Source: Thalassotalea sediminis
GTDB lineage: Bacteria; Pseudomonadota; Gammaproteobacteria; Enterobacterales; Alteromonadaceae
DNA: 64,000 bases
Assembly (NCBI RefSeq): GCF_030295915.1
Contig: NZ_AP027361.1
Span: forward strand, 3,658,001 to 3,722,000
Direction: 5' to 3'
The notes under the pieces were generated by a model. It did not search any database, was not told where the DNA came from, and saw nothing but the letters and a program-made list of their open reading frames with translations. Below, piece by piece: positions 56,071 through 64,000 of the stretch; the stretch's first letter is position 1; each line of letters begins with the position of its first letter. A program made the position numbers and the translations under genes.

Positions 56071-59068
56071 AGAACATCGCCCACTTGATGCGATAATTTC
56101 TCCTAAAGAAGGGGTTTCAGCTGTTTGGCTTGTACCCGTTATCGCCTTATTATTTGGAGCATGGTTGCTGATCAAAGCAGTCTACGAACGTGGCGTGTAT
56201 ATCACTGTACAATTTAACAATGCTAGCGGCATTGTCGTTGGTAAAACCGAGGTTAGATATAAAGGTCTACCCATTGGGGTTGTTCGACAAGTAGAAGTGA
56301 CTGATGATCTACAAAGCTTATTAGTAAAAATTGAAATGGTTTCGAGCAGTGAAGAGTTACTGACGAATAATACTAAATTTTGGTATGTCACAGCAGATGT
56401 GTCTTTTCAAGGAGTAACAGGTTTAGATACTTTACTCTCTGGTAGTTATATTAGAGTGCAACCAGATCTAGAACACAGAGGTAATCCTTCACGCTTTTTT
56501 GTCGCGTTAAATGAAGCCCCTGAACTTGAGAAATCGACCCCAGGTCTGCATCTAACCCTAAAAACGCAATCTCTTGGCTCTATTAATAAAAACTCACCTG
56601 TTACTTTTAAACAAATACCTGTTGGTAATGTATCAGGCGTCCAATACAACATTGATGATGGCACAGTAGATATTTCAGTATTTATTAAGCCAGAACATGC
56701 TTATCTCGTAAAAGAAAATTCAATTTTTTGGAATGCAAGTGGCTTTGAATTTACTGGCTCTTTAACCTCAGGCATTAAAGTCAAAACAGAATCAATTGGC
56801 ACAATTATTTCGGGGGGCATTGCCTTTGACGATCCTAAATTTTCTACCCCCTTGCCGCCTGCCAAGTCAGGCGATGAATTTGTACTACATCCAGACTTTC
56901 AAACGGCTGAAATGGGGCATGAAATAACATTAATGTTAGATTGGGATACCGGTATCGATCGCGGCGCATTAATAGAATATCAAGGGTTAACGCTAGGGGT
57001 TATTGATGCCTTTAGTAAAATAGACCCGAAAACTCGAAAAATTACCGCGCTTGCTAAAGTCAGCCCTCGAGTTGTGCCTTACCTTACCAGTGACTCTCAA
57101 TTTTATACAGTAACACCTGAATTTGATCTTGGCGGCGTGACCAATTTACACACGCTATTAAAAGGGCCTCATTTAAGCTTAAGGCCCTCACTTAAAGGCG
57201 AACCTCAAACAACATTTAATGTCTATGCCCATCGACCTGCCTACACATACGATGAACCTGGCTTACATTTAATGTTAACAACCAACAAAATGAGCTCACT
57301 CAAAGTGGGCACAAATATTTACTTCAAGAAACAAGTTGTAGGTTCTATTCAAGCCATTGAAAATAAAACCTCCGAAGAAGTGCTCGTTCATATTCATATT
57401 AAAGAAAAATACAAACAGTATGTCACAAGCAACACACGCTTTTGGAATACCAGTGGCATCAAAGTAACAGCAGGTATACAAGGTCTAGCACTTAAAGCTA
57501 ATTCACTACAGTCTATATTAGCAGGAGGGATATCTTTTGGCACCCTAACAAAAGGCTCTACTCAACCAGTAAAAAATGGTGATGTATTCCCTCTACTTGC
57601 TAATCGAAAAATAGCTAAACAGTCACTCCCTATCACCCTTTCCGTTAATGATATAAAGGGAGTAAAAATGGGTACCCGTGTAATTTATCGTGGTCACGTT
57701 ATTGGCTCAGTACATTCAATAGCACATGGTCAAGAATACCATCAGCTCGCCATTGGTTTATTACCAGAGTTTGATTACCTCCTGAAAAGCTCAACCAAAT
57801 TTTGGCTTGTCGATCCAAAGTTGTCACTCTCAGGTATCACAGATACTGATGCGCTATTTGGCGGCAATTATATTGCGGTTGCAGAAGGGAAAGGCGAGGT
57901 TACTAACAAATTTGTCCTACATTTAAACCCTCCGGCTTTAGATACCAGTGCAAGAGGGCTGCAGTTAACACTTATTTCGTCTACAGGTACTCGACTCGTA
58001 CCTGGCAACCCTATTGACTATAAAGGTATTGAAGTAGGAAGAATTGACAGCTTAGCGCTAAGTGAAGCAGGCGATGAAACACGCATTTCTATTTCAATCT
58101 ATGAACAGTATCAGCACCTTATTAATCACCACACTCGATTTTATAGCGCTAGCGGCCTAACAATAACAACTAGCTTAACGGGCTTCGCCTTGAATGCAGA
58201 ATCCGCAGAAACTATTTTGCGTGGAGGGTTAAGTTTTTATAATCCTAAATCAGATGCACAACCAATAACCCAAGAGGGTGAGCGCTTTACACTCTTTAGC
58301 GATTTCGATGAAGCAAAAATGGCAGGTAAAGCAATCAAGATAAAATTTGCTCGCATTACAGGCTTAAAACCTGGACTAAGTATTAAATTTCATCAACAAA
58401 AAATAGGCACTATTTCATATGTTGACTTCGCAAGCCAAACACAAGGTGCAATAGCCTATGGATACCTAAATGACTATGGTAAAAAGTTTGCGGTTGAAGG
58501 CTCAAGGTTTTATTACGAAGAAGCAAAACTCGGTTTAGTTGGCAATAAACATATTGGTGCCGCTTTGCAAGGAGGGTTCATCGCCGTATCGCCCGGCAAC
58601 GGTCCCCCTAAAGCAGATTTTATTGCCACTAATTCACCACCTGCGATAACTGCTTTGCCTTTTGGATTAAATATTACCTTGGTTGCAAATTCTTTGGGAT
58701 CTGTTCGCGTAGGAAACCCTGTACTTTATAAACAAGTGCCAGTAGGCAGCGTAATTGGTATAGATTTGGCCGAAAGTGCTGATAAAGTAAATATATATGT
58801 AAACATCGAAAAGCGATACCGCACGTTAGTGACGAGCGAAACACAATTTTGGAATACCAGTGGCTTTAATATGGAAGCAGGTTTGTTTGCTGGCGTTACT
58901 ATTGAGTCTGAATCGTTAGAAACGATTATGTCTGGTGGTATTGCTTTTGCAACTCCAAAACCGTCGACAAAAAGTAACCAAGTACTACCGCCAACGTTTA
59001 AACTGCATCAATCAATGAAAAAAGAATGGCGTTCTTGGTCACCCAAAATAGAACTGATAAGCCATTAA
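56060..59068 (+). CDS. PqiB/LetB-like protein with eight MCE domains
   Basis: 1002 residues. One N-terminal membrane helix (VWLVPVIALLFGAWLLIKAV), then eight MCE (MlaD-type) repeats by my count. Repeats alternate between a type ending in GSYIRV/GPHLSL/GNYIAV/GGFIAV and a type ending in SGGIAF/AGGISF/RGGLSF/SGGIAF. E. coli PqiB has three MCE domains and LetB seven. LetB rings stack into a lipid tunnel across the periplasm, so this should form a similar, slightly longer tube. Translationally coupled to the PqiA pair. Confidence 0.92.
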   Translation: MSNKEHRPLDAIISPKEGVSAVWLVPVIALLFGAWLLIKAVYERGVYITVQFNNASGIVVGKTEVRYKGLPIGVVRQVEVTDDLQSLLVKIEMVSSSEELLTNNTKFWYVTADVSFQGVTGLDTLLSGSYIRVQPDLEHRGNPSRFFVALNEAPELEKSTPGLHLTLKTQSLGSINKNSPVTFKQIPVGNVSGVQYNIDDGTVDISVFIKPEHAYLVKENSIFWNASGFEFTGSLTSGIKVKTESIGTIISGGIAFDDPKFSTPLPPAKSGDEFVLHPDFQTAEMGHEITLMLDWDTGIDRGALIEYQGLTLGVIDAFSKIDPKTRKITALAKVSPRVVPYLTSDSQFYTVTPEFDLGGVTNLHTLLKGPHLSLRPSLKGEPQTTFNVYAHRPAYTYDEPGLHLMLTTNKMSSLKVGTNIYFKKQVVGSIQAIENKTSEEVLVHIHIKEKYKQYVTSNTRFWNTSGIKVTAGIQGLALKANSLQSILAGGISFGTLTKGSTQPVKNGDVFPLLANRKIAKQSLPITLSVNDIKGVKMGTRVIYRGHVIGSVHSIAHGQEYHQLAIGLLPEFDYLLKSSTKFWLVDPKLSLSGITDTDALFGGNYIAVAEGKGEVTNKFVLHLNPPALDTSARGLQLTLISSTGTRLVPGNPIDYKGIEVGRIDSLALSEAGDETRISISIYEQYQHLINHHTRFYSASGLTITTSLTGFALNAESAETILRGGLSFYNPKSDAQPITQEGERFTLFSDFDEAKMAGKAIKIKFARITGLKPGLSIKFHQQKIGTISYVDFASQTQGAIAYGYLNDYGKKFAVEGSRFYYEEAKLGLVGNKHIGAALQGGFIAVSPGNGPPKADFIATNSPPAITALPFGLNITLVANSLGSVRVGNPVLYKQVPVGSVIGIDLAESADKVNIYVNIEKRYRTLVTSETQFWNTSGFNMEAGLFAGVTIESESLETIMSGGIAFATPKPSTKSNQVLPPTFKLHQSMKKEWRSWSPKIELISH

Positions 59069-59080
59069 CGAATGTCTATT

Positions 59081-59130
59081 TAGCGAGATGACTCAATACT
59101 GGGTGTATTGCAGTATTATTTCGCTATTTT
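59081..59130 (+). terminator. Imperfect long hairpin after the MCE gene
   Basis: Outer stem TAGCGA/TCGCTA (59081, 59121) and inner stem AATACTG/CAGTATT (59095, 59111), then TTTT. Likely terminator of the pqi/let operon. Confidence 0.6.
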
Positions 59131-59223
59131 GACAACACACCCTGGGCAACACAAAAAAATAACAATAGAATTCAACAACATAGTTAACGGCGTGTTTTTT
59201 GCTAAACTTTAATTACCTCTTCA

Positions 59224-60768
59224 ATGATAAAAATAAAAATGATGAACACAACGCAAGCAGGCTTAACACCCATTAAAAACCCCCAACGTATTCATATGTT
59301 AGACGTTATTAGAGGCTTTGCCTTGATCGGCATATTATTTATGAATATTGAATGGTTTAATCGTCCAGATACTGACTTATTACAATTCGACTATAACCAA
59401 ACTGGCTTAGATTATGGCGCAAGTTGGCTAGTAAAAGTGTTTGTAGAAGGCAAATTCTATAAACTGTTTTCGTTACTATTTGGTATGGGATTCGCGGTAA
59501 TGCTTATTAGAGCACAAGAAGCCGGGCGCCCTTTTGGTGCTTGGTTCACACGTCGCATGTCTGTACTCTTTATTATAGGTATGGCGCACCTTATATTTCT
59601 ATGGGGTGGCGATATTCTTCATGATTATGCCGTAGCAGGGATGTTATTACTTGGTTTTGTGTATCTATTACGTTGGCAAAAACTATCAAAATTCAACACG
59701 CCAACCGCTTTTGCCAAAACGGGTTTTAGCCTCATGTTGCTCCCCTTCGTTGTCGGAATAGTAGGCGGTATTGGCTATGGTGTATCGCATGACCACCAAA
59801 AAATTACTGACATATGGCAAGAAAATACCGAAATTGAATACCAAGTAAACCAACGTATTGAACAAGAAAAGTCCACAGGAAGTTTTTTGTTATCAAAAGA
59901 CGCATATGAAGCATTAAATAAACAATCTGAAGGCGATGACGAGATAGAAAGCGACGCCACTGAAACTAGCGTCGAATCACTACAAGAAACAAATACACAA
60001 GCATCAGTGCAAGCCGCAGCTAATCCCAGTAAAGAGCAATCAAGCGCAGAGCGCATCGCAGAGAATATAGACCAGAAATTTGAGCGTAAACAAAAAAGCC
60101 ATTACCGCTCAATGGAAGAAACGCGCATTTTCACTGAAGGTAATTACTGGCAAGCAACACAGCACCGTTGGGATAAAGCCTTACGAGCGCTAGGTAACAC
60201 ACCATTTTTTGCTCTGTTTGTTTGTCTACCCATTTTTATGGTGGGTTATTGGCTTGTTGCGAGCAAACGCATACAGCAGCATGAAAAGCATCAACGTTTT
60301 TTTAACACACTATGTTATGGTGGTTTATTCTTTGGTCTCGCATTAAACATTTCAGGTGTTTTCATTAGTCTGCATCCTGCAACTAAAGCCGCGCGAGAAA
60401 TTCAAGCTGTCGGTGGGAATTTATTCTTTCTTGGTCAATACGTACTCTGTGCTGGTTATCTAGGCTTACTGGTTAAGATTCATCAAAAGGCTTGGTTCGA
60501 AAAAGTATTTTCTTGGTTAGCCCCCTTAGGAAAAATGGCATTGACTAACTACATTATGCATTCCGTTATCTTTACTACGCTTTTTTATGGTTATGGGGCA
60601 GGGTTGTTTGGCCAAATAGAACGTTCACAACAAATGCTCTTGGTCATTATCACTATTGCCTTACAAGCGATTATCAGTGCCTTATGGTTGAAGTATTTTA
60701 CGTATGGTCCGCTAGAATGGTTATGGCGCTCCATGACCTATATGAAACGCCAACCAATGGTAAAATAA
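59224..60768 (+). CDS. DUF418 family membrane protein (YeiB-like)
   Basis: 514 residues. N-terminal helix region RIHMLDVIRGFALIGILFMN and the C-terminal DUF418 block (WLAPLGKMALTNYIMHSV, LKYFTYGPLEWLWRSMTY) define the family, related in fold to acyltransferase 3 proteins. About residues 205-300 form a hydrophilic, acidic Ser/Glu/Gln-rich insert between membrane helices, longer than usual. Transport or transfer role unproven. The ATG at 59224 has no clear ribosome site; ATGs at 59239 and 59242 are possible. Confidence 0.85.
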   Translation: MIKIKMMNTTQAGLTPIKNPQRIHMLDVIRGFALIGILFMNIEWFNRPDTDLLQFDYNQTGLDYGASWLVKVFVEGKFYKLFSLLFGMGFAVMLIRAQEAGRPFGAWFTRRMSVLFIIGMAHLIFLWGGDILHDYAVAGMLLLGFVYLLRWQKLSKFNTPTAFAKTGFSLMLLPFVVGIVGGIGYGVSHDHQKITDIWQENTEIEYQVNQRIEQEKSTGSFLLSKDAYEALNKQSEGDDEIESDATETSVESLQETNTQASVQAAANPSKEQSSAERIAENIDQKFERKQKSHYRSMEETRIFTEGNYWQATQHRWDKALRALGNTPFFALFVCLPIFMVGYWLVASKRIQQHEKHQRFFNTLCYGGLFFGLALNISGVFISLHPATKAAREIQAVGGNLFFLGQYVLCAGYLGLLVKIHQKAWFEKVFSWLAPLGKMALTNYIMHSVIFTTLFYGYGAGLFGQIERSQQMLLVIITIALQAIISALWLKYFTYGPLEWLWRSMTYMKRQPMVK

Positions 60769-60779
60769 CGACTAAAACA

Positions 60780-62282
60780 TTAAGCGGTACTAGGTGGCAA
60801 CAATTGTTGAAATTTAGTTACCGCTTGTGAATAACACGCTGATTCAGTGATCGCTGTTACCACAGCGATTGAATCTACACCCGTTTCCAATACTGCTCGC
60901 GCGTTATCAAGAGTAATACCGCCAATGGCGACCACAGGCACATGCTTTGCAATAGCAAGTATTTGTCTTAAGTTATCTAGACCTTGGATTTGTCCGGTCA
61001 TATCTTTGGTTTTCGTTGGAAATATTGCGCCAATAGCCAAGTAAGAAGGACGGAGCTGTTGAGCCAACAAAAATTCATAACAACCATGCGTACTGATCCC
61101 TAAACGAATACCCGCGTTATGAATAGCCGCTAGGTCAGCTTCTAGTAAATCTTCTTGCCCTAAATGAACCCCATATGCACCATGCTTAATCGCAAGTTGC
61201 CAATGATCATTGATAAAAAGTCGCGTATGATAACGCGCACTCAAATTAACCGCTTCTGCGATTATTGCATTCAAAACATCTGATGATTTTTCTTTAATAC
61301 GTAATTGAATAATCTCTAACCCTAGTGGCAAGAGTTTTTCCAACCACGCCAGCGAATCTACCACAGGATATAGCCCTAATGCTTGATCACCTTGTTGACT
61401 GCCGATTGAAGGAAATGCCGATAACTCTGTGTATCTATCGTTGATTAAAGATTCTATTTGAGGAAAGTATTCTGCATTAAGTTCGCCCAATGGCTGCTCA
61501 AATGCACCATAGTAATCAAGTTTACCTCGATTAACATGCATACCTTTATTAATAAATGCTTTTGTTAATGTAAAGGCATCGCGCAACAAATAACCATGGG
61601 CAATATATGACGCAAGCGCCATGGCAAAACTGCAACCACCACCATGAGTATAACGGGTGTTAATTCTAGGCGACTCAAGCTGATACCACCGATTTTCCCG
61701 TTGATCGAAAGCAACATCAACAACCGTTTCATTATCACTGTGGCCACCTTTAACAACGACAGTATTTTGGCCTCGCTCAGCAAGTGTACTTGCTAGTGTT
61801 TTTACTTCAGCGAATGGTGCATCAACTAAAGCTTTTGCTTCGTCAATATTGGGTGTGATGACATCAATAAAAGGCAAAAGTGCATGATAGTCTTTTGGTT
61901 CAAGCGCTGATAACTTCCCACCAACACTGGCAGTACCAACGGGATCTAACACGACGATCAGTGACGGATTTTCTAACTTTAATTCACCAATAAGTTTTTT
62001 AAGCCAATTAAGTTGTTCAATTGATACTAACAATCCAATTTTGAGCACACGTGGAGGTTTGTCGTTTTTAAGCACTTCAACTTGTTGAGCAAGTAGTGCA
62101 ATATCAACAGGATTTATAGACAATAGTTTGGCCGCGTTTTGCACAGTATTCGCCGTAATAAGGTGACATACTTCAACATGTAAACTATGGCCTGTTTTAA
62201 TATCTGCTGCGATACCGGCACCACCAGAACAATCAGCCCCCGCTATCGTCCAAATTATCGGTTTTATCATATTATTTGCCAT
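60780..62282 (-). CDS. thiDE: Bifunctional ThiD-ThiE: HMP(-P) kinase / thiamine-phosphate synthase
   Basis: 500 residues. Residues about 8-260 are ThiD ([44 protein letters not shown]), phosphorylating hydroxymethylpyrimidine twice. Residues about 300-495 are ThiE ([52 protein letters not shown]), joining the pyrimidine and thiazole phosphates. Fusions of these two are known. The gene overlaps thiG by 11 bases. A variant of note is [10 protein letters not shown] with Cys where many have Ser/Pro. Confidence 0.93.
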   Translation of the reverse strand: MANNMIKPIIWTIAGADCSGGAGIAADIKTGHSLHVEVCHLITANTVQNAAKLLSINPVDIALLAQQVEVLKNDKPPRVLKIGLLVSIEQLNWLKKLIGELKLENPSLIVVLDPVGTASVGGKLSALEPKDYHALLPFIDVITPNIDEAKALVDAPFAEVKTLASTLAERGQNTVVVKGGHSDNETVVDVAFDQRENRWYQLESPRINTRYTHGGGCSFAMALASYIAHGYLLRDAFTLTKAFINKGMHVNRGKLDYYGAFEQPLGELNAEYFPQIESLINDRYTELSAFPSIGSQQGDQALGLYPVVDSLAWLEKLLPLGLEIIQLRIKEKSSDVLNAIIAEAVNLSARYHTRLFINDHWQLAIKHGAYGVHLGQEDLLEADLAAIHNAGIRLGISTHGCYEFLLAQQLRPSYLAIGAIFPTKTKDMTGQIQGLDNLRQILAIAKHVPVVAIGGITLDNARAVLETGVDSIAVVTAITESACYSQAVTKFQQLLPPSTA

Positions 62283-63072
62283 GATGATGCCAAAAAGGTG
62301 TATCTAACGTAGGTGTACTTGGATGAGCCGTTTGTCTTTCTGCCATAATACCCGCGACATACGCTTGCTCTCCTGCCTGTAACGCCAATGCAAAAGCTTT
62401 CGCCATACATTCTGGGTTGTCAGCTAAAGCGACAGCCGAATTTAATAGTACACCGTCATAACCCATTTCTAAGGCCAAACAAGCATCGGAAGGTTTGCCT
62501 ATGCCAGCATCTAGAATTAAAGTTGCATTAGGCAGCCTGTATCGAATTGTTTCAAGGTTGTAAGGGTTCATTAGCCCTTTTCCCGTACCGATTGGCGATG
62601 CCCAAGGCATAATAACTTGGCATCCTAAATCGTATAAACGTTGGCATAACACTAAATCATCGGTGCAATAGGGTAAAACGTGAAAACCATCAGCAATCAG
62701 TTGTTCTGCCGCCACTAGCAGTTCAATGGCATCTGGTTGCAAATTATAATCATCTCCTATCACTTCAAGTTTAATCCAATTGGTGGCAAAGATTTCCCTG
62801 CTCATTTTTGCCAAAGTAACAGCCTCTTTCGCCGACTTACAGCCTGCGGTATTTGGTAACAAATGACCTTGATTTTCCTGCACAATTTCTTGTATATATT
62901 GCCATATTTTTTCACCATGAAGCGCCTGTGGATTCTGCCTTTTCAAGGATAATGTAACGACTTGAGCTTCACTGGCAATAATCGCCTTTTTCATTATTTC
63001 AGGTGATGGGTATAACGCACTTCCGATCAATAAACGACTGTTAAGCTGTTGTCCATAAATGGATAAAGACAT
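62272..63072 (-). CDS. thiG: Thiazole synthase ThiG
   Basis: 266 residues, TIM-barrel. Catalytic Lys101 lies in [11 protein letters not shown], and the phosphate-binding loops [11 protein letters not shown] and LLNSAVALA are present. It makes the thiazole carboxylate from deoxyxylulose phosphate, dehydroglycine and ThiS thiocarboxylate. Two bases separate it from thiS; it overlaps thiDE by 11 bases. Confidence 0.95.
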   Translation of the reverse strand: MSLSIYGQQLNSRLLIGSALYPSPEIMKKAIIASEAQVVTLSLKRQNPQALHGEKIWQYIQEIVQENQGHLLPNTAGCKSAKEAVTLAKMSREIFATNWIKLEVIGDDYNLQPDAIELLVAAEQLIADGFHVLPYCTDDLVLCQRLYDLGCQVIMPWASPIGTGKGLMNPYNLETIRYRLPNATLILDAGIGKPSDACLALEMGYDGVLLNSAVALADNPECMAKAFALALQAGEQAYVAGIMAERQTAHPSTPTLDTPFWHHHGK

Positions 63073-63074
63073 AT

Positions 63075-63284
63075 TTACCCCCCTTGAATAGGAAACAACA
63101 CATCTAACGCATCATTATGAGTAAGATACGTTTGTGCATAGTCCGATTTGGCGACAAAATCACAGTTCAATGCCACAGCAAAACTGTGCTTTTTTTGTGT
63201 TTCAGATAAGTAATACTGAAGTGCATCTGTAATCGTGCTCTGATTTGTTAAGGTAACGGCTTGGCCATTAATGTATATATTCAT
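63075..63284 (-). CDS. thiS: Sulfur carrier protein ThiS
   Basis: 69 residues from the ATG at 63284, which gives the usual ThiS N terminus [10 protein letters not shown]; the longer frame to 63344 lies inside thiO. The ubiquitin-like fold ends in the required Gly-Gly (LFPIQGG), the site of thiocarboxylate formation. It overlaps thiO by 17 bases and is followed at once by thiG. Confidence 0.93.
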   Translation of the reverse strand: MNIYINGQAVTLTNQSTITDALQYYLSETQKKHSFAVALNCDFVAKSDYAQTYLTHNDALDVLFPIQGG

Positions 63285-64000
63285 GATGTAGTTGAACCGG
63301 AAGTAAATGTTGGTAAGGAGATTTAGTGTTAACCTTATTTCCAATGACAGCTTCTACTGCATGCGTCAATTGCGCTAAAACAACGGGCGCAATAAGAAAG
63401 CCATGTCGATATAAGCCATTAACGTGGATAACACGATTATCAATGTTTATACGTGGCAGGTTGTCACTAAATGCAGGGCGAAGCTGGCTGACATGTTGAC
63501 GAATGTTTGCTTCAGCAAAACCTGAGTGAACACTATAAGCGGCGCTGAGTAGCTCCATTGCTGACCGCACTGTCATTGGTGATTGGTCATCACTTTCAAT
63601 TTCGGTAGCACCGACAACATAATGTCCATTAGGTTTTGGAGCGATATATAACTGATATCTTGGATGCATTAACCGTATGGGGCGATTAATCGTTACCTCT
63701 GGTGCAAATAACTGAAATATTTCACCTCTTACCGCTCTTAAGTCAGTCAATGGCATTGCGTGTTGTGCCTGATTTTTTCTAGCACCTGCACCACGACAAT
63801 CAATAACCAAATCAAAATCTCGCGTTAAGCTATTGATGGTTAGGCGTGCACCATTATCTCGTTGCATTATTGCAGATACATGCGAAGAGGCTAACCATTC
63901 AACACTCAATTGACTAATTTCAGCCGCCAAAGCAATGAGTAATTTTCGGCTACCTATTTGTCCCTCTTCAGGCAAATACAAACCATGATTAAAGTGGCGA
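63268..64000 (-). CDS. thiO: Glycine oxidase ThiO, C-terminal part (partial at window edge)
   Basis: The frame is open to the right edge, so the N-terminal FAD-binding part is outside. The visible 243 residues have FDLVIDCRGAGA, RAVRGEIF, PIRLMHPRYQLYIAPKPNGH, GATEIESDD and GLYRHGFLIAP, the DAO-type pattern of ThiO, which oxidises glycine to dehydroglycine for ThiG. It is upstream of thiS in the thi operon. Any thiC or TPP riboswitch would lie beyond the window. Confidence 0.9.
   Translation of the reverse strand, partial: RHFNHGLYLPEEGQIGSRKLLIALAAEISQLSVEWLASSHVSAIMQRDNGARLTINSLTRDFDLVIDCRGAGARKNQAQHAMPLTDLRAVRGEIFQLFAPEVTINRPIRLMHPRYQLYIAPKPNGHYVVGATEIESDDQSPMTVRSAMELLSAAYSVHSGFAEANIRQHVSQLRPAFSDNLPRINIDNRVIHVNGLYRHGFLIAPVVLAQLTHAVEAVIGNKVNTKSPYQHLLPVQLHHEYIH

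Overview
The window is a chromosomal stretch from an AT-rich marine-type gammaproteobacterium. The gene set (yihI-DUF2489-hemN, engB next to cytochrome c4, split PqiA genes with a large MCE protein, thiO-thiS-thiG-thiDE, many short intergenic regions and LysR or ECF regulators) fits the Alteromonadales, most likely a Colwellia or Thalassotalea relative. The taxonomic call is inference from gene content. I see no phage, transposase, integrase or CRISPR array.

Layout. 0-2.7 kb: the tail of an unidentified gene, an M61 peptidase and a VOC-fold protein. 2.9-5.9 kb: a CsrB/CsrC-type sRNA with 15 GGA motifs, then yihI, a DUF2489 gene and hemN. 5.9-10.6 kb: a CadC-like membrane regulator divergent from an exported S15/CocE-type hydrolase. 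10.7-16.6 kb: an EAL protein with a degenerate GGDEF, an ECF sigma factor fused to a membrane domain, divergent CIA30-like and acyltransferase genes, and a DUF1285 gene. 16.6-21.1 kb: tRNA-His with a duplicated 3' end, an unknown exported protein, a LysE/LysR pair, a methyltransferase and a WD40-like lipoprotein. 21.1-25.9 kb: a four-gene glucosylglycerate operon. 26.0-28.0 kb: glutathione-dependent formaldehyde detoxification. 28.3-31.4 kb: gbsR-type regulator and cydAB behind a perfect FNR box. 31.6-44 kb: an SLC13 permease, a DUF4382 lipoprotein, a CorA transporter, a MASE1/CHASE hybrid kinase, a DUF900-like hydrolase, and a CsgG-like lipoprotein divergent from an HTH-TM-TPR protein. 44-51.3 kb: a DnaJ-related protein, a LysR/FMN-reductase pair, a DUF885 lipoprotein, a mini-catalase coupled to cytochrome b561, and an S41-like protein without the expected serine. 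51.4-54.7 kb: a porin-like gene between imperfect direct repeats, a predicted sRNA at the Spot 42 position, engB and a tetraheme cytochrome c4. 54.8-59.1 kb: a two-part PqiA and an eight-MCE-domain LetB/PqiB-like protein. 59.2 kb to the end: a DUF418 protein and the thiamine thiazole operon, cut by the window edge.

How the genes fit together. Several clusters form closed modules. The glucosylglycerate operon encodes synthesis, dephosphorylation, phosphorolysis and glycerate recycling. The thi genes feed thiazole and pyrimidine into thiamine phosphate. The cyd locus is an oxygen-responsive terminal oxidase. In E. coli one locus carries spf-yihA(engB)-csrC-yihI-hemN. Here the same elements appear as two blocks about 47 kb apart, and each block keeps its own predicted sRNA.

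The most novel-looking signals are: the two near-identical divergent promoters between the ECF-sigma/membrane fusion and its neighbour; the predicted sRNA next to engB; the tetraheme c4; the eight-MCE protein; the repeat-flanked porin-like gene; and the CsgG-like/HTH-TM-TPR pair with operator-like repeats.
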